Shown here in pieces: positions 1-4,451 of a stretch of DNA of 5,556 nucleotides. The stretch lies in assembly GCA_025363325.1 (NCBI GenBank), contig JANYEF010000324.1, forward strand, positions 1 to 5,556. Reading direction: 5' to 3'. The stretch's first letter is position 1. The number at the start of each line of letters is the position of its first letter. The position numbers and the translations under genes were made by a program. The DNA is from Nitrospira sp. GTDB lineage: Bacteria; Nitrospirota; Nitrospiria; Nitrospirales; Nitrospiraceae. Under the pieces are notes generated by a model. It was not told the origin of the DNA and made no database searches. It saw nothing but the letters and a program-made list of their open reading frames with translations.

Positions 1-614
1 AGCTTCAAAAACTCCAGCCTGGTTTGCGGCTGACTGCGGAAGGCGCCTAGCATGGAGCTGGTGACCGCGATGGTGTTCTGTTTTTCGACGCCCCGCATCA
101 TCATGCAAAGGTGTCTTGCTTCGACAACCACGCCCACGCCATGCGCATTGAGCTTGGTCTTGAGGGTTTCGGCAATCTGCACCGTCAGCCGCTCTTGGAC
201 TTGCAGTCGGCGCGCAAAGGTGTCCACGATGCGCGGAATCTTGCTGAGCCCCACCACCTTCTTATTGGGCAAATAGCCCACATGGACTCTGCCGTAGAAT
301 GGCAGCAGGTGGTGCTCGCACATGCTGAAGAAATCGATGTCTTTGACAATGACCATCTCGTCGTACTCGATCGGGAAGAGCGCACCGTTCAGGAGCTGAT
401 CGATGTCGCGGTGATAGCCCTGGGTCATGAAGGCGAGGGCTTTGGCGACTCGCTCGGGAGTCTTGAGAAGCCCGTTCCGGCCTGGCTTTTCACCGAGAGC
501 GAGCAGCATCTCTGTGACCAGGGATTGCAGCACATCCAGATCCGCCGGTCTGCCGTTCCCTCTGACATCTTCGACTTGCTGCTGACTTCTCCGCTTGACT
601 CCCTGCTTAGCCAT
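1..614 (-). CDS. folE: GTP cyclohydrolase I (FolE), 3' end cut by window edge
   Basis: This enzyme converts GTP to 7,8-dihydroneopterin triphosphate and formate, the entry step to folate, biopterin and related pterins; it is cytosolic. I translated 204 codons from ATG at 614 to the window edge with no stop. Family signatures are clear: zinc ligands Cys99 and His102 in the segment SMCEHHLLPF, and Cys170 in ARHLCMMMRG. The 71-residue spacing between the two cysteines is the same as in E. coli FolE (C110, H113, C181). The ends LLKTPERVAKA (about 49-59) and KQNTIAVTSSMLGAFR (178-193) are also typical. The readable part ends TRLEFLK, so only a few C-terminal residues should be missing. A purine-rich site, GAGAGGGG (619-626), precedes the start with suitable spacing. 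The PTPS homologue upstream in the same direction uses the FolE product. The roughly 20 residues before the conserved domain are unremarkable. Confidence 0.97.
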   Translation of the reverse strand, partial: MAKQGVKRRSQQQVEDVRGNGRPADLDVLQSLVTEMLLALGEKPGRNGLLKTPERVAKALAFMTQGYHRDIDQLLNGALFPIEYDEMVIVKDIDFFSMCEHHLLPFYGRVHVGYLPNKKVVGLSKIPRIVDTFARRLQVQERLTVQIAETLKTKLNAHGVGVVVEARHLCMMMRGVEKQNTIAVTSSMLGAFRSQPQTRLEFLK

Positions 615-631
615 GCCGCCCCTCTCTATAC

Positions 632-750
632 CGTAATGCTCAATGTTACATGATGAATTTTGAATGTGGAATGTTGGGAAATCATCAAATCGTCAGACAT
701 CCTTCCGATTCCGACAATTCTACATTCAACATTTATCATTCAACATTCCC
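632..750. repeat. Imperfect palindrome of CATTCAA-type 7-bp words
   Basis: The left arm, read on the minus strand from 673 down to 632, is six abutting heptads: CATTCCA, CATTCAA, AATTCAT, CATGTAA, CATTGAG, CATTACG. The right arm, read on the plus strand from 716 to 750, is five: AATTCTA, CATTCAA, CATTTAT, CATTCAA, CATTCCC. The arms are in register around a centre near 694-695 (667 opposite 722, 639 opposite 750). By hand count 26 of 35 positions match, with a central segment of about 42 bases. The element fills the gap between the PTPS gene and folE, and its right arm runs into the last PTPS codons. I do not recognise it as a named element. REP/MITE-like repeat or heptameric short tandem repeat are the nearest general classes. 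Confidence 0.7.
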
Positions 751-1161
751 AATGCCCCCCGCATACTCGAAGTAGTTGTCGCGTGTTTCTATCAGCCCGA
801 CCTTTTCCAGTTGCCCCGTGGGGAGGCACTTCACTAACAGATCCCAGATCAGCAGCACCAGATTTTCCCCCGTCGTGGTGCGATTGGCAAACTCAGGATC
901 TTGATTGAGATCGTGATGGTCGAATCGCGTGATTATTTGTTGTCCCACAGTCCGATCCAGCCGATCGAGGTTTACGCTTTTACTGGTCGTGGTCGGAACC
1001 GTGCTCTTCACGGTCACCAGCACAACGTAGTTATGGCCGTGCCCATTGGGATTATTGCACTTCCCAAAGGCAGCCAGGTTTTCTTGGGGAGACAGATGAT
1101 CCGTATGCAGCCGGTGCGCCGCGCAGAATCGATATCGCCGCGTGATGCTCGCCTGTGCCAT
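736..1161 (-). CDS. 6-pyruvoyl-tetrahydropterin synthase / QueD superfamily protein, eukaryotic-like PTPS type
   Basis: The family acts on dihydroneopterin triphosphate, the FolE product. It yields 6-pyruvoyltetrahydropterin (PTPS) or 6-carboxytetrahydropterin (QueD, queuosine route). The 141-residue protein has zinc ligands His16 (AAHR), His41 and His43 (GHGHNY), likely catalytic Cys35, the Asp81-His82 pair (RFDHHDLN) and substrate-binding Glu125 (LIETRDN). Cys and the first HGH histidine are separated by five residues, in GKCNNPNGHGHNY. This is the spacing of animal PTPS, whereas QueD has three, so biopterin-type chemistry is as likely as queuosine synthesis. The ATG at 1161 is fixed by an in-frame TGA a few codons upstream; its ribosome site is weak. 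The gene lies just after the erpA terminator and probably has its own promoter. The final residues NVE and the stop lie inside a repeat element, so the native C-terminus may have been altered. Confidence 0.9.
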   Translation of the reverse strand: MAQASITRRYRFCAAHRLHTDHLSPQENLAAFGKCNNPNGHGHNYVVLVTVKSTVPTTTSKSVNLDRLDRTVGQQIITRFDHHDLNQDPEFANRTTTGENLVLLIWDLLVKCLPTGQLEKVGLIETRDNYFEYAGGIGNVE

Positions 1162-1186
1162 CGTGAATTCAGCTCACACCCTACGC

Positions 1187-1236
1187 AAAAATAGAGAAGC
1201 CAGGACCGGCCGCCGTATTCGGACAATCCTGGCTTC
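1187..1236 (-). terminator. Rho-independent terminator after erpA
   Basis: A perfect 10-bp stem pairs 1196-1205 (GAAGCCAGGA) with 1227-1236 (TCCTGGCTTC) around a 21-base GC-rich loop that can pair further. On the minus strand the stem is followed after four bases by five Ts (1191-1187). It lies about 50 bases beyond the erpA stop and ends 26 bases before the PTPS start. It therefore closes the nuoF-ferredoxin-erpA unit and separates it from the pterin genes. Confidence 0.85.
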
Positions 1237-1286
1237 CCCTGTCATTCAATCAACTGACCGGCTTGCGCCACCTCAGCGCACATTCC

Positions 1287-1607
1287 TTAGGCGCTGAAGG
1301 AGCTGCCGCAGCCACACGTGGTCTTCGCTTGTGGGTTCTTGATCGAGAACCCGGACCCTTGGAGACTGTCCACGTAATCGACTTCGGCTCCCTGAAGGAG
1401 CGGAGCGCTCTGCGAATCCATGATGACCTTGACGTCACCCTTTTCAATCACAGTGTCGTCGTCGGCCATCTTCGATTCGAAAGCCATCCCATATTGATAG
1501 CCATGACACCCGCCGCCCTTGACGTAGACCCGCAGGCCGACGATATCCTTCTCTTCCACCATCAATTCCTTGATCTTCTGCTCTGCAATCGCCGTAATCG
1601 TAACCAT
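1287..1607 (-). CDS. erpA: A-type iron-sulfur cluster carrier (ErpA/IscA/HesB family)
   Basis: A-type carriers accept Fe-S clusters from the scaffold and deliver them to apo-proteins in the cytosol. The 106-residue length is normal. The three cluster-binding cysteines are present: Cys34 in KGGGCHGYQYG, and Cys98 and Cys100 in the C-terminal TTCGCGSSF. The N-terminal part (ITAIAEQKIKELM) and the SAPLLQGAEVDYVDSLQGSGF segment (67-87) are typical of the family. The start at 1607 has a very strong ribosome site, GAGGAGG (1614-1620). The gene lies 69 bases after the ferredoxin gene with no terminator between, and an intrinsic terminator follows it. Its place behind two Fe-S protein genes suggests it matures NuoF and the ferredoxin, though that is inference. 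ErpA and IscA cannot be told apart safely from sequence alone; no iscS, iscU or sufB gene is in the window. Confidence 0.93.
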   Translation of the reverse strand: MVTITAIAEQKIKELMVEEKDIVGLRVYVKGGGCHGYQYGMAFESKMADDDTVIEKGDVKVIMDSQSAPLLQGAEVDYVDSLQGSGFSIKNPQAKTTCGCGSSFSA

Positions 1608-1676
1608 CGTAATCCTCCTCGTGTGACCAAGCCGTCCTTCGAAGACCTGCCTGGAATGATTTAGTGTAACATCTCT

Positions 1677-2024
1677 TTACCCGATTTCAATGCCCTGCGA
1701 CTCCGACTGCGGCGTCGTGGGCGCAACCCACTTGCCCTCTGGTACCAGCACGACTACGTCTCCGAGCACTTTGGCCTGGCATCCAAGTCGATGCCACGAC
1801 TCACTGAGGGCTTCCCGATCGAGGAGATCTTGCTCATCGAAGTCGATTTCCGACAGGTTTTCGGCCCCGAACTGCACTTCGACCCGACAGGTGGTACAGG
1901 AAGCGTTCCCACCACAATCGTTATTCAACACAAACCCGAGAAGCTTCGACGCCTCTAACAACGACGTATTGGCCTCAACTTCTCCGCTCTTGCCCTCAGG
2001 ATGAAGAAACGTCACACGCGGCAT
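1677..2024 (-). CDS. fdx: [2Fe-2S] ferredoxin, adrenodoxin/ISC type
   Basis: This is a small soluble one-electron carrier. The 115-residue protein has the four cluster ligands Cys37, Cys43, Cys46 (DCGGNASCTTC) and Cys82 (RLGCQAKV). The spacing C-x5-C-x2-C-x35-C is that of adrenodoxin and bacterial ISC ferredoxin, not of plant photosynthetic ferredoxin (C-x4-C). The acidic run between the third and fourth cysteines (SEIDFDEQDLLD, 58-69) matches the partner-docking region of this class. The C-terminal tail after about residue 95 is rich in Pro, Ser and Gln and probably disordered. The start at 2024 is supported by GAGAGGGA (2031-2038), which lies just beyond the nuoF stop. The two genes are only 15 bases apart and almost certainly share one transcript. 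An electron-transfer partnership with the NuoF protein is plausible. A role in Fe-S assembly with the downstream A-type carrier is the alternative. Confidence 0.93.
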   Translation of the reverse strand: MPRVTFLHPEGKSGEVEANTSLLEASKLLGFVLNNDCGGNASCTTCRVEVQFGAENLSEIDFDEQDLLDREALSESWHRLGCQAKVLGDVVVLVPEGKWVAPTTPQSESQGIEIG

Positions 2025-2039
2025 CCCGAATCCCTCTCA

Positions 2040-3338
2040 CTATACCGTGGCACCGGTCGCCACCAGCTGATAGGGACAGCGCTGCAACCGGATATGTTCC
2101 TCAAACTCGTGACGGAACAATTTTATGCTGCTCTGCACCAACACGGCGGCTCCGGTCACCAGTGTGCAATAGCCCGTCCCCTTCACAAATCCACAGACCT
2201 GGAGGAGACTATCCATATCTTTCTCCGTCCCCTCTCCCTGCTCGATCTTGGTCATGAGCGCGGCGAGATTGATGGTCCCCATTCGACAGGGTGGGCACTG
2301 CCCACAGCTCTCGCCTTTGAAGAAATCGGAGAACTTGAGCGTCTGCGCCACCATACACGTCGCATCATCGACCACGATCACGCCGGCCGACCCAAGCCCC
2401 GTGCCGGCTTTCTTCAACGAATCGAAATCCATCGTCAGGTCGAGCTGATCGGCGGTGACCATCGAGAACGCCGGTCCACCGGGGAACACCGCCTTGATCT
2501 TGCGCCCGCCAGGCACCCCCCCGCCGCACTTGCCCACAAGCTCCCTGATCGTGACCCCCATGGGCATCTCGTACACGCCTGGCCGATTCACGGCGCCGCT
2601 CAGGGAGAACATCATCGTGCCCGGACATTTTTCTGTGCCGACCTGCGTGAACCAGGCTGCGCCTTTCAGGAGGATCCGAGGAATGTTGCACAAGGTTTCG
2701 ACGTTGTTGACCAGCGTCGGCTTCCCGTAGAGGCCAAAGTCCGTCGGGTAGAACGGCGGCTTCTGTCTCGGCATCGCCGGACGCCCTTGCATGGATTCGA
2801 GCATCGCGGTCTCTTCACCGGCCACATAACTCCCGTGGCCTTCAAAGACCTGTAGATCGAGATCCACGCCACTCCCCAGAACATTGTGGCCCAAGAACCC
2901 TTGAGCCTTCGCCTGCGCCAACGCCTTCTTCAGATTGTCCCGTTCTTCGTGGTATTCATGATTCACATAGATAAACGCCGCCTTCGCCTGCACCGTGTAG
3001 GCCGCAATGAGGCAGCCCTCGATGAGTTGGTGGGGCGCCTGCTTGAGCAAATAACGGTCTTTAAATGTCCCTGGCTCATGTTCGCCTGCATTACAGACGA
3101 AATAGTGTTCCTTCACCCGATGATTGAGAACCTTTTCCCACTTGATGCCAGTGGGAAAGCCCGCGCCCCCTCGTCCACGGAGCCCGGCTTTCTTCAATTC
3201 ATTGACGATATCGTGCGCACTCAGCTCTTTCACACACTTCTTCCAGGCCTCGTAGCCCCCGATCTTCCGGTAGGCCTCGATATCCCAAGGAGCGCCATCG
3301 AGCGTTTGAAGCACTCGTGGTTCAGTCGCAGTCGTCAT
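2040..3338 (-). CDS. nuoF: NuoF-family NADH-oxidising flavoprotein (FMN and 4Fe-4S)
   Basis: NuoF is the complex I subunit that binds NADH and FMN and passes electrons to the N3 [4Fe-4S] cluster. The 432-residue protein is of normal length. It contains the FMN/NAD glycine-rich site GRGGAGFPTGIKW (55-67), the second nucleotide motif CNAGEHEPGTFKDR (82-95), and YVAGEETAMLES (171-182). A SLBB-like segment lies around 245-300. The N3 ligands are Cys345, Cys348, Cys351 (ESCGQCPPC) and Cys391. The usual Asp in the CNADExEPG motif is Gly85 here, while Glu86 and Glu88 are kept. The ATG at 3338 has a strong GAGGAAGGG ribosome site and a sigma70-like promoter close upstream. NuoE and NuoG, which normally flank NuoF, are absent; a [2Fe-2S] ferredoxin and an Fe-S carrier follow instead. 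It could be a dispersed complex I gene or a stand-alone NADH:ferredoxin or diaphorase module. Confidence 0.93.
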   Translation of the reverse strand: MTTATEPRVLQTLDGAPWDIEAYRKIGGYEAWKKCVKELSAHDIVNELKKAGLRGRGGAGFPTGIKWEKVLNHRVKEHYFVCNAGEHEPGTFKDRYLLKQAPHQLIEGCLIAAYTVQAKAAFIYVNHEYHEERDNLKKALAQAKAQGFLGHNVLGSGVDLDLQVFEGHGSYVAGEETAMLESMQGRPAMPRQKPPFYPTDFGLYGKPTLVNNVETLCNIPRILLKGAAWFTQVGTEKCPGTMMFSLSGAVNRPGVYEMPMGVTIRELVGKCGGGVPGGRKIKAVFPGGPAFSMVTADQLDLTMDFDSLKKAGTGLGSAGVIVVDDATCMVAQTLKFSDFFKGESCGQCPPCRMGTINLAALMTKIEQGEGTEKDMDSLLQVCGFVKGTGYCTLVTGAAVLVQSSIKLFRHEFEEHIRLQRCPYQLVATGATV

Positions 3339-3378
3339 GCGCCCTTCCTCACCCGTTCGGCTCGAAGTATAGACCGAT

Positions 3379-3408
3379 AATATAAGATGTCTGGCCGGTA
3401 TTCGTCAA
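3379..3408 (-). promoter_or_regulatory. Sigma70-like promoter for nuoF-fdx-erpA
   Basis: On the minus strand the -35 box is TTGACG (3408-3403), matching consensus at 5 of 6. After an 18-base spacer comes the -10 box TATATT (3384-3379), also 5 of 6. The start point would fall near 3372, giving a leader of about 34 bases with the ribosome site near its end. No competing better pair is visible in the gap. Confidence 0.65.
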
Positions 3409-3414
3409 GACAAT

Positions 3415-3433
3415 GACCTGATAATAGGCCTGA
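3415..3433 (-). promoter_or_regulatory. Direct repeat TCAGGYC upstream of the nuoF -35 box
   Basis: On the minus strand TCAGGCC (3433-3427) and TCAGGTC (3421-3415) are 12 bases apart start to start. The nearer copy begins about 6 bases upstream of the -35 box. Position and same-face spacing would suit an activator site, but two 7-base words can arise by chance. Confidence 0.25.
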
Positions 3434-3447
3434 ATCTCAACGACTTA

Positions 3448-3483
3448 GGCCCACTGCCCTATACAGAACCCGGCACATGGGCC
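3448..3483. other. Interrupted hairpin upstream of the nuoF promoter
   Basis: GGCCCA (3448-3453) pairs with TGGGCC (3478-3483), and inside it TGCC (3455-3458) pairs with GGCA (3472-3475), leaving a 13-base loop. No T tract follows on either strand, so it is not a normal terminator. It lies about 40 bases upstream of the -35 box, and its role is unknown. Confidence 0.35.
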
Positions 3484-3491
3484 ATCTAGCC

Positions 3492-3533
3492 GTAAAAGGT
3501 AAGACGTGAAAGGTGAAACGTATCTCGTTGGGG
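3492..3533 (+). repeat. GTGAAAC-type tandem heptad run
   Basis: Six abutting 7-base words each begin with GT: GTAAAAG, GTAAGAC, GTGAAAG, GTGAAAC, GTATCTC, GTTGGGG. The middle four are clearly related, and the last two keep only the first bases. I found no inverted partner arm nearby, so this may be half of an element like the palindromes elsewhere in the window. It ends about 5 bases before the AGCGTAT palindrome. Confidence 0.55.
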
Positions 3534-3538
3534 ATAAG

Positions 3539-3616
3539 AGCGTATGGCTAATGGCGTATAGCTGGTAGCAAAGACTCTCCTCTTTACTCCAGACCATACG
3601 CTATTGGCTATACGCT
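3539..3616. repeat. 78-bp palindrome of AGCGTAT-type 7-bp words
   Basis: Two arms are symmetric around 3577-3578, with a 6-base loop (3575-3580). The left arm on the plus strand reads AGCGTAT, GGCTAAT, GGCGTAT, AGCTGGT, AGCAAAG. The right arm on the minus strand reads AGCGTAT, AGCCAAT, AGCGTAT, GGTCTGG, AGTAAAG. Of 36 opposed positions, 27 are Watson-Crick by hand count. Four more are G-T pairs if the plus strand is the RNA; the same sites become A-C mismatches on the minus strand. The heptad phase continues for at least one more word (AGCATTT) outside the right arm. It is a MITE/REP-like element, but I recognise no named family. Confidence 0.8.
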
Positions 3617-3651
3617 AAATGCTCTTTTCTTTGGACGAGAGATGAACGGAC

Positions 3652-3677
3652 TTGCCGACGGGATTTCCCGCCGGCAG
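3652..3677 (-). terminator. Terminator-like hairpin after the membrane-protein gene
   Basis: On the minus strand the 9-bp stem GCCGGCGGG / CCCGTCGGC (3675-3667 with 3662-3654) closes on an AAAT loop, and one further T-A pair extends it at 3676/3653. One position is G-U in the minus-strand RNA but an A-C mismatch on the plus strand, which supports a minus-strand transcript. It lies 13 bases past the stop codon. The following sequence has only scattered Ts, so termination may be weak. Confidence 0.55.
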
Positions 3678-3689
3678 TCGTACACCGTC

Positions 3690-4277
3690 TTACTTGAGGT
3701 GGCTGCCGGCCCCCATGAATAACAGCATGGGAATCGACAACATAAAGTTGACCCGCGAAGCGAGGAGCGCGGTCCGACCCCACTGGGCCATTTCCGCCGG
3801 CGCAGGAGTCCCCTGGGCTGCCGCCGTGACCGCCGCAATAATTCTCCTTTGGTTCGGCCAAATAATCGCGTGGACATTGGCCATCATGATGATACCTAAT
3901 AGCCCGCCGATTCCTAGCGCAATCGCGCCAGTTCCACCTCTTTGATACAGATAGAGGTACAACACAATCCCGGCAAGCACCGTGACCGTCGCGCCATGAC
4001 GGAACCAGTTCAGCGCGGCGGGCATCAACTTGGGAATCACAATGTTCTTGGTGGGGCCATCCAAACTCTTCAAGAACGACGCATTGATCAGGTTGAAGAA
4101 ATACAACAACCCGATCCAGACGATCCCAGCCAAGAAATGGGTCCAGCGTAACAGTAAACCAAACCAATCGGCATCACCGACCGCCATGCCGGTCATACCG
4201 AGATACCCCATGATCAACACCACAGCGAGGGCAAACCCTACGCCCATCGTCTGCATCGGACTCTCAAGAAATTTCAT
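3690..4277 (-). CDS. Urate-oxidase N-terminal-type (PuuD-like) integral membrane protein
   Basis: This 195-residue protein looks like the membrane domain found at the N-terminus of PuuD, a membrane urate oxidase that in full-length form carries a C-terminal cytochrome c domain. The cytochrome part is absent here: there is no CxxCH, and the frame ends just after the last helix. About five membrane helices can be read, near 12-32, 41-64, 94-111, 117-140 and 167-190. Family-like motifs are RWTHFLAGIVWIGLLYFFN (44-62), ALNWFRHGATVT (88-99) and NVHAIIWPNQ (134-143). His47, His94 and His136 in or beside helices are candidate heme or metal ligands, but that is inference. The start at 4277 has the ribosome site GAGGAG (4283-4288). 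No purine-degradation gene is nearby, so urate oxidation is not supported by context. A redox or heme-binding membrane role is possible. Confidence 0.82.
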   Translation of the reverse strand: MKFLESPMQTMGVGFALAVVLIMGYLGMTGMAVGDADWFGLLLRWTHFLAGIVWIGLLYFFNLINASFLKSLDGPTKNIVIPKLMPAALNWFRHGATVTVLAGIVLYLYLYQRGGTGAIALGIGGLLGIIMMANVHAIIWPNQRRIIAAVTAAAQGTPAPAEMAQWGRTALLASRVNFMLSIPMLLFMGAGSHLK

Positions 4278-4324
4278 AGTATCTCCTCGCTCAGTGTACT
4301 GCTCAATGTATTGCTACGTCGCTG

Positions 4325-4354
4325 TCTGTACGGCAAGCGGCGTCGGATTGTCAA
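4325..4354 (-). promoter_or_regulatory. Possible promoter for the membrane-protein gene
   Basis: The minus strand has a perfect TTGACA -35 box (4354-4349). At 18 bases it is followed by TACAGA (4330-4325), which matches the -10 consensus at only 3 of 6. The leader would be about 40 bases. The poor -10 makes this tentative; the upstream repeat starts 15 bases beyond the -35 box. Confidence 0.35.
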
Positions 4355-4369
4355 GCAAGGGATAGGTCG

Positions 4370-4438
4370 GTCACAAGTCATTTGTCATTGGTCAACAGAG
4401 AGAATGAGACCTGCTGTTCCTATCAGAAACTATTGACC
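4370..4438. repeat. GTCATTG-type heptad run with partial inverted arm
   Basis: The left arm on the plus strand is four abutting heptads, GTCACAA, GTCATTT, GTCATTG, GTCAACA (4370-4397). The segment GGTCAACAG (4390-4398) faces CTATTGACC (4430-4438) with 8 of 9 pairs. Outside these nine bases the right arm is badly degenerate. The element occupies the gap between the mdh stop (4452) and the promoter region of the membrane-protein gene. Its design matches the other two palindromes but with another word. Confidence 0.55.
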
Positions 4439-4451
4439 GCTGGCCATTTCG

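Larger units (their letters stand above)
3339..3689. other. Gene-free 351-base gap between nuoF and the membrane-protein gene
   Basis: No convincing coding frame is seen on either strand. From right to left (transcription order) the gap holds a terminator-like hairpin at 3652-3677, the AGCGTAT-type palindrome, the GTGAAAC-type heptad run, a small interrupted hairpin at 3448-3483, a direct-repeat pair at 3415-3433 and the nuoF promoter. It therefore looks like a complete transcription boundary with repeats inserted in its middle. Confidence 0.75.

Noticed and set aside
111..653. Plus-strand open frame of 180 codons
   Set aside because: It lies opposite folE, whose zinc-site residues and full family core are read on the minus strand; it has no family-like sequence of its own.
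2001..2855. Long plus-strand open frame (284 codons) antisense to nuoF and the ferredoxin start
   Set aside because: The minus strand carries complete NuoF motifs over the same bases. The antisense product has no recognisable motif, and its openness is explained by the codon bias of the sense gene.
2886..3380. Plus-strand open frame of 164 codons antisense to the nuoF 5' half
   Set aside because: It would cross the nuoF start and ribosome site and reads no known motif; it is a shadow frame.
3492..3616. CRISPR array
   Set aside because: The repeats are 7-base abutting words with no 24-40 base repeat, no unique spacers and no cas gene.
3539..3616. Insertion sequence or transposase remnant
   Set aside because: The palindrome has no coding content and no flanking target duplication that I can see, so it is kept only as a MITE/REP-like repeat.
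3621..3631. Plus-strand terminator formed by the palindrome and the following T-rich tract
   Set aside because: The shape is suggestive, but no plus-strand gene ends here and the stem is long and imperfect, so no terminator is called.
3601..4167. Minus-strand frame of 188 codons overlapping the PuuD-like gene
   Set aside because: It is out of frame with a protein that has clear helices and family motifs; it is rich in Arg, Gly and Cys without pattern and starts with no good ribosome site.
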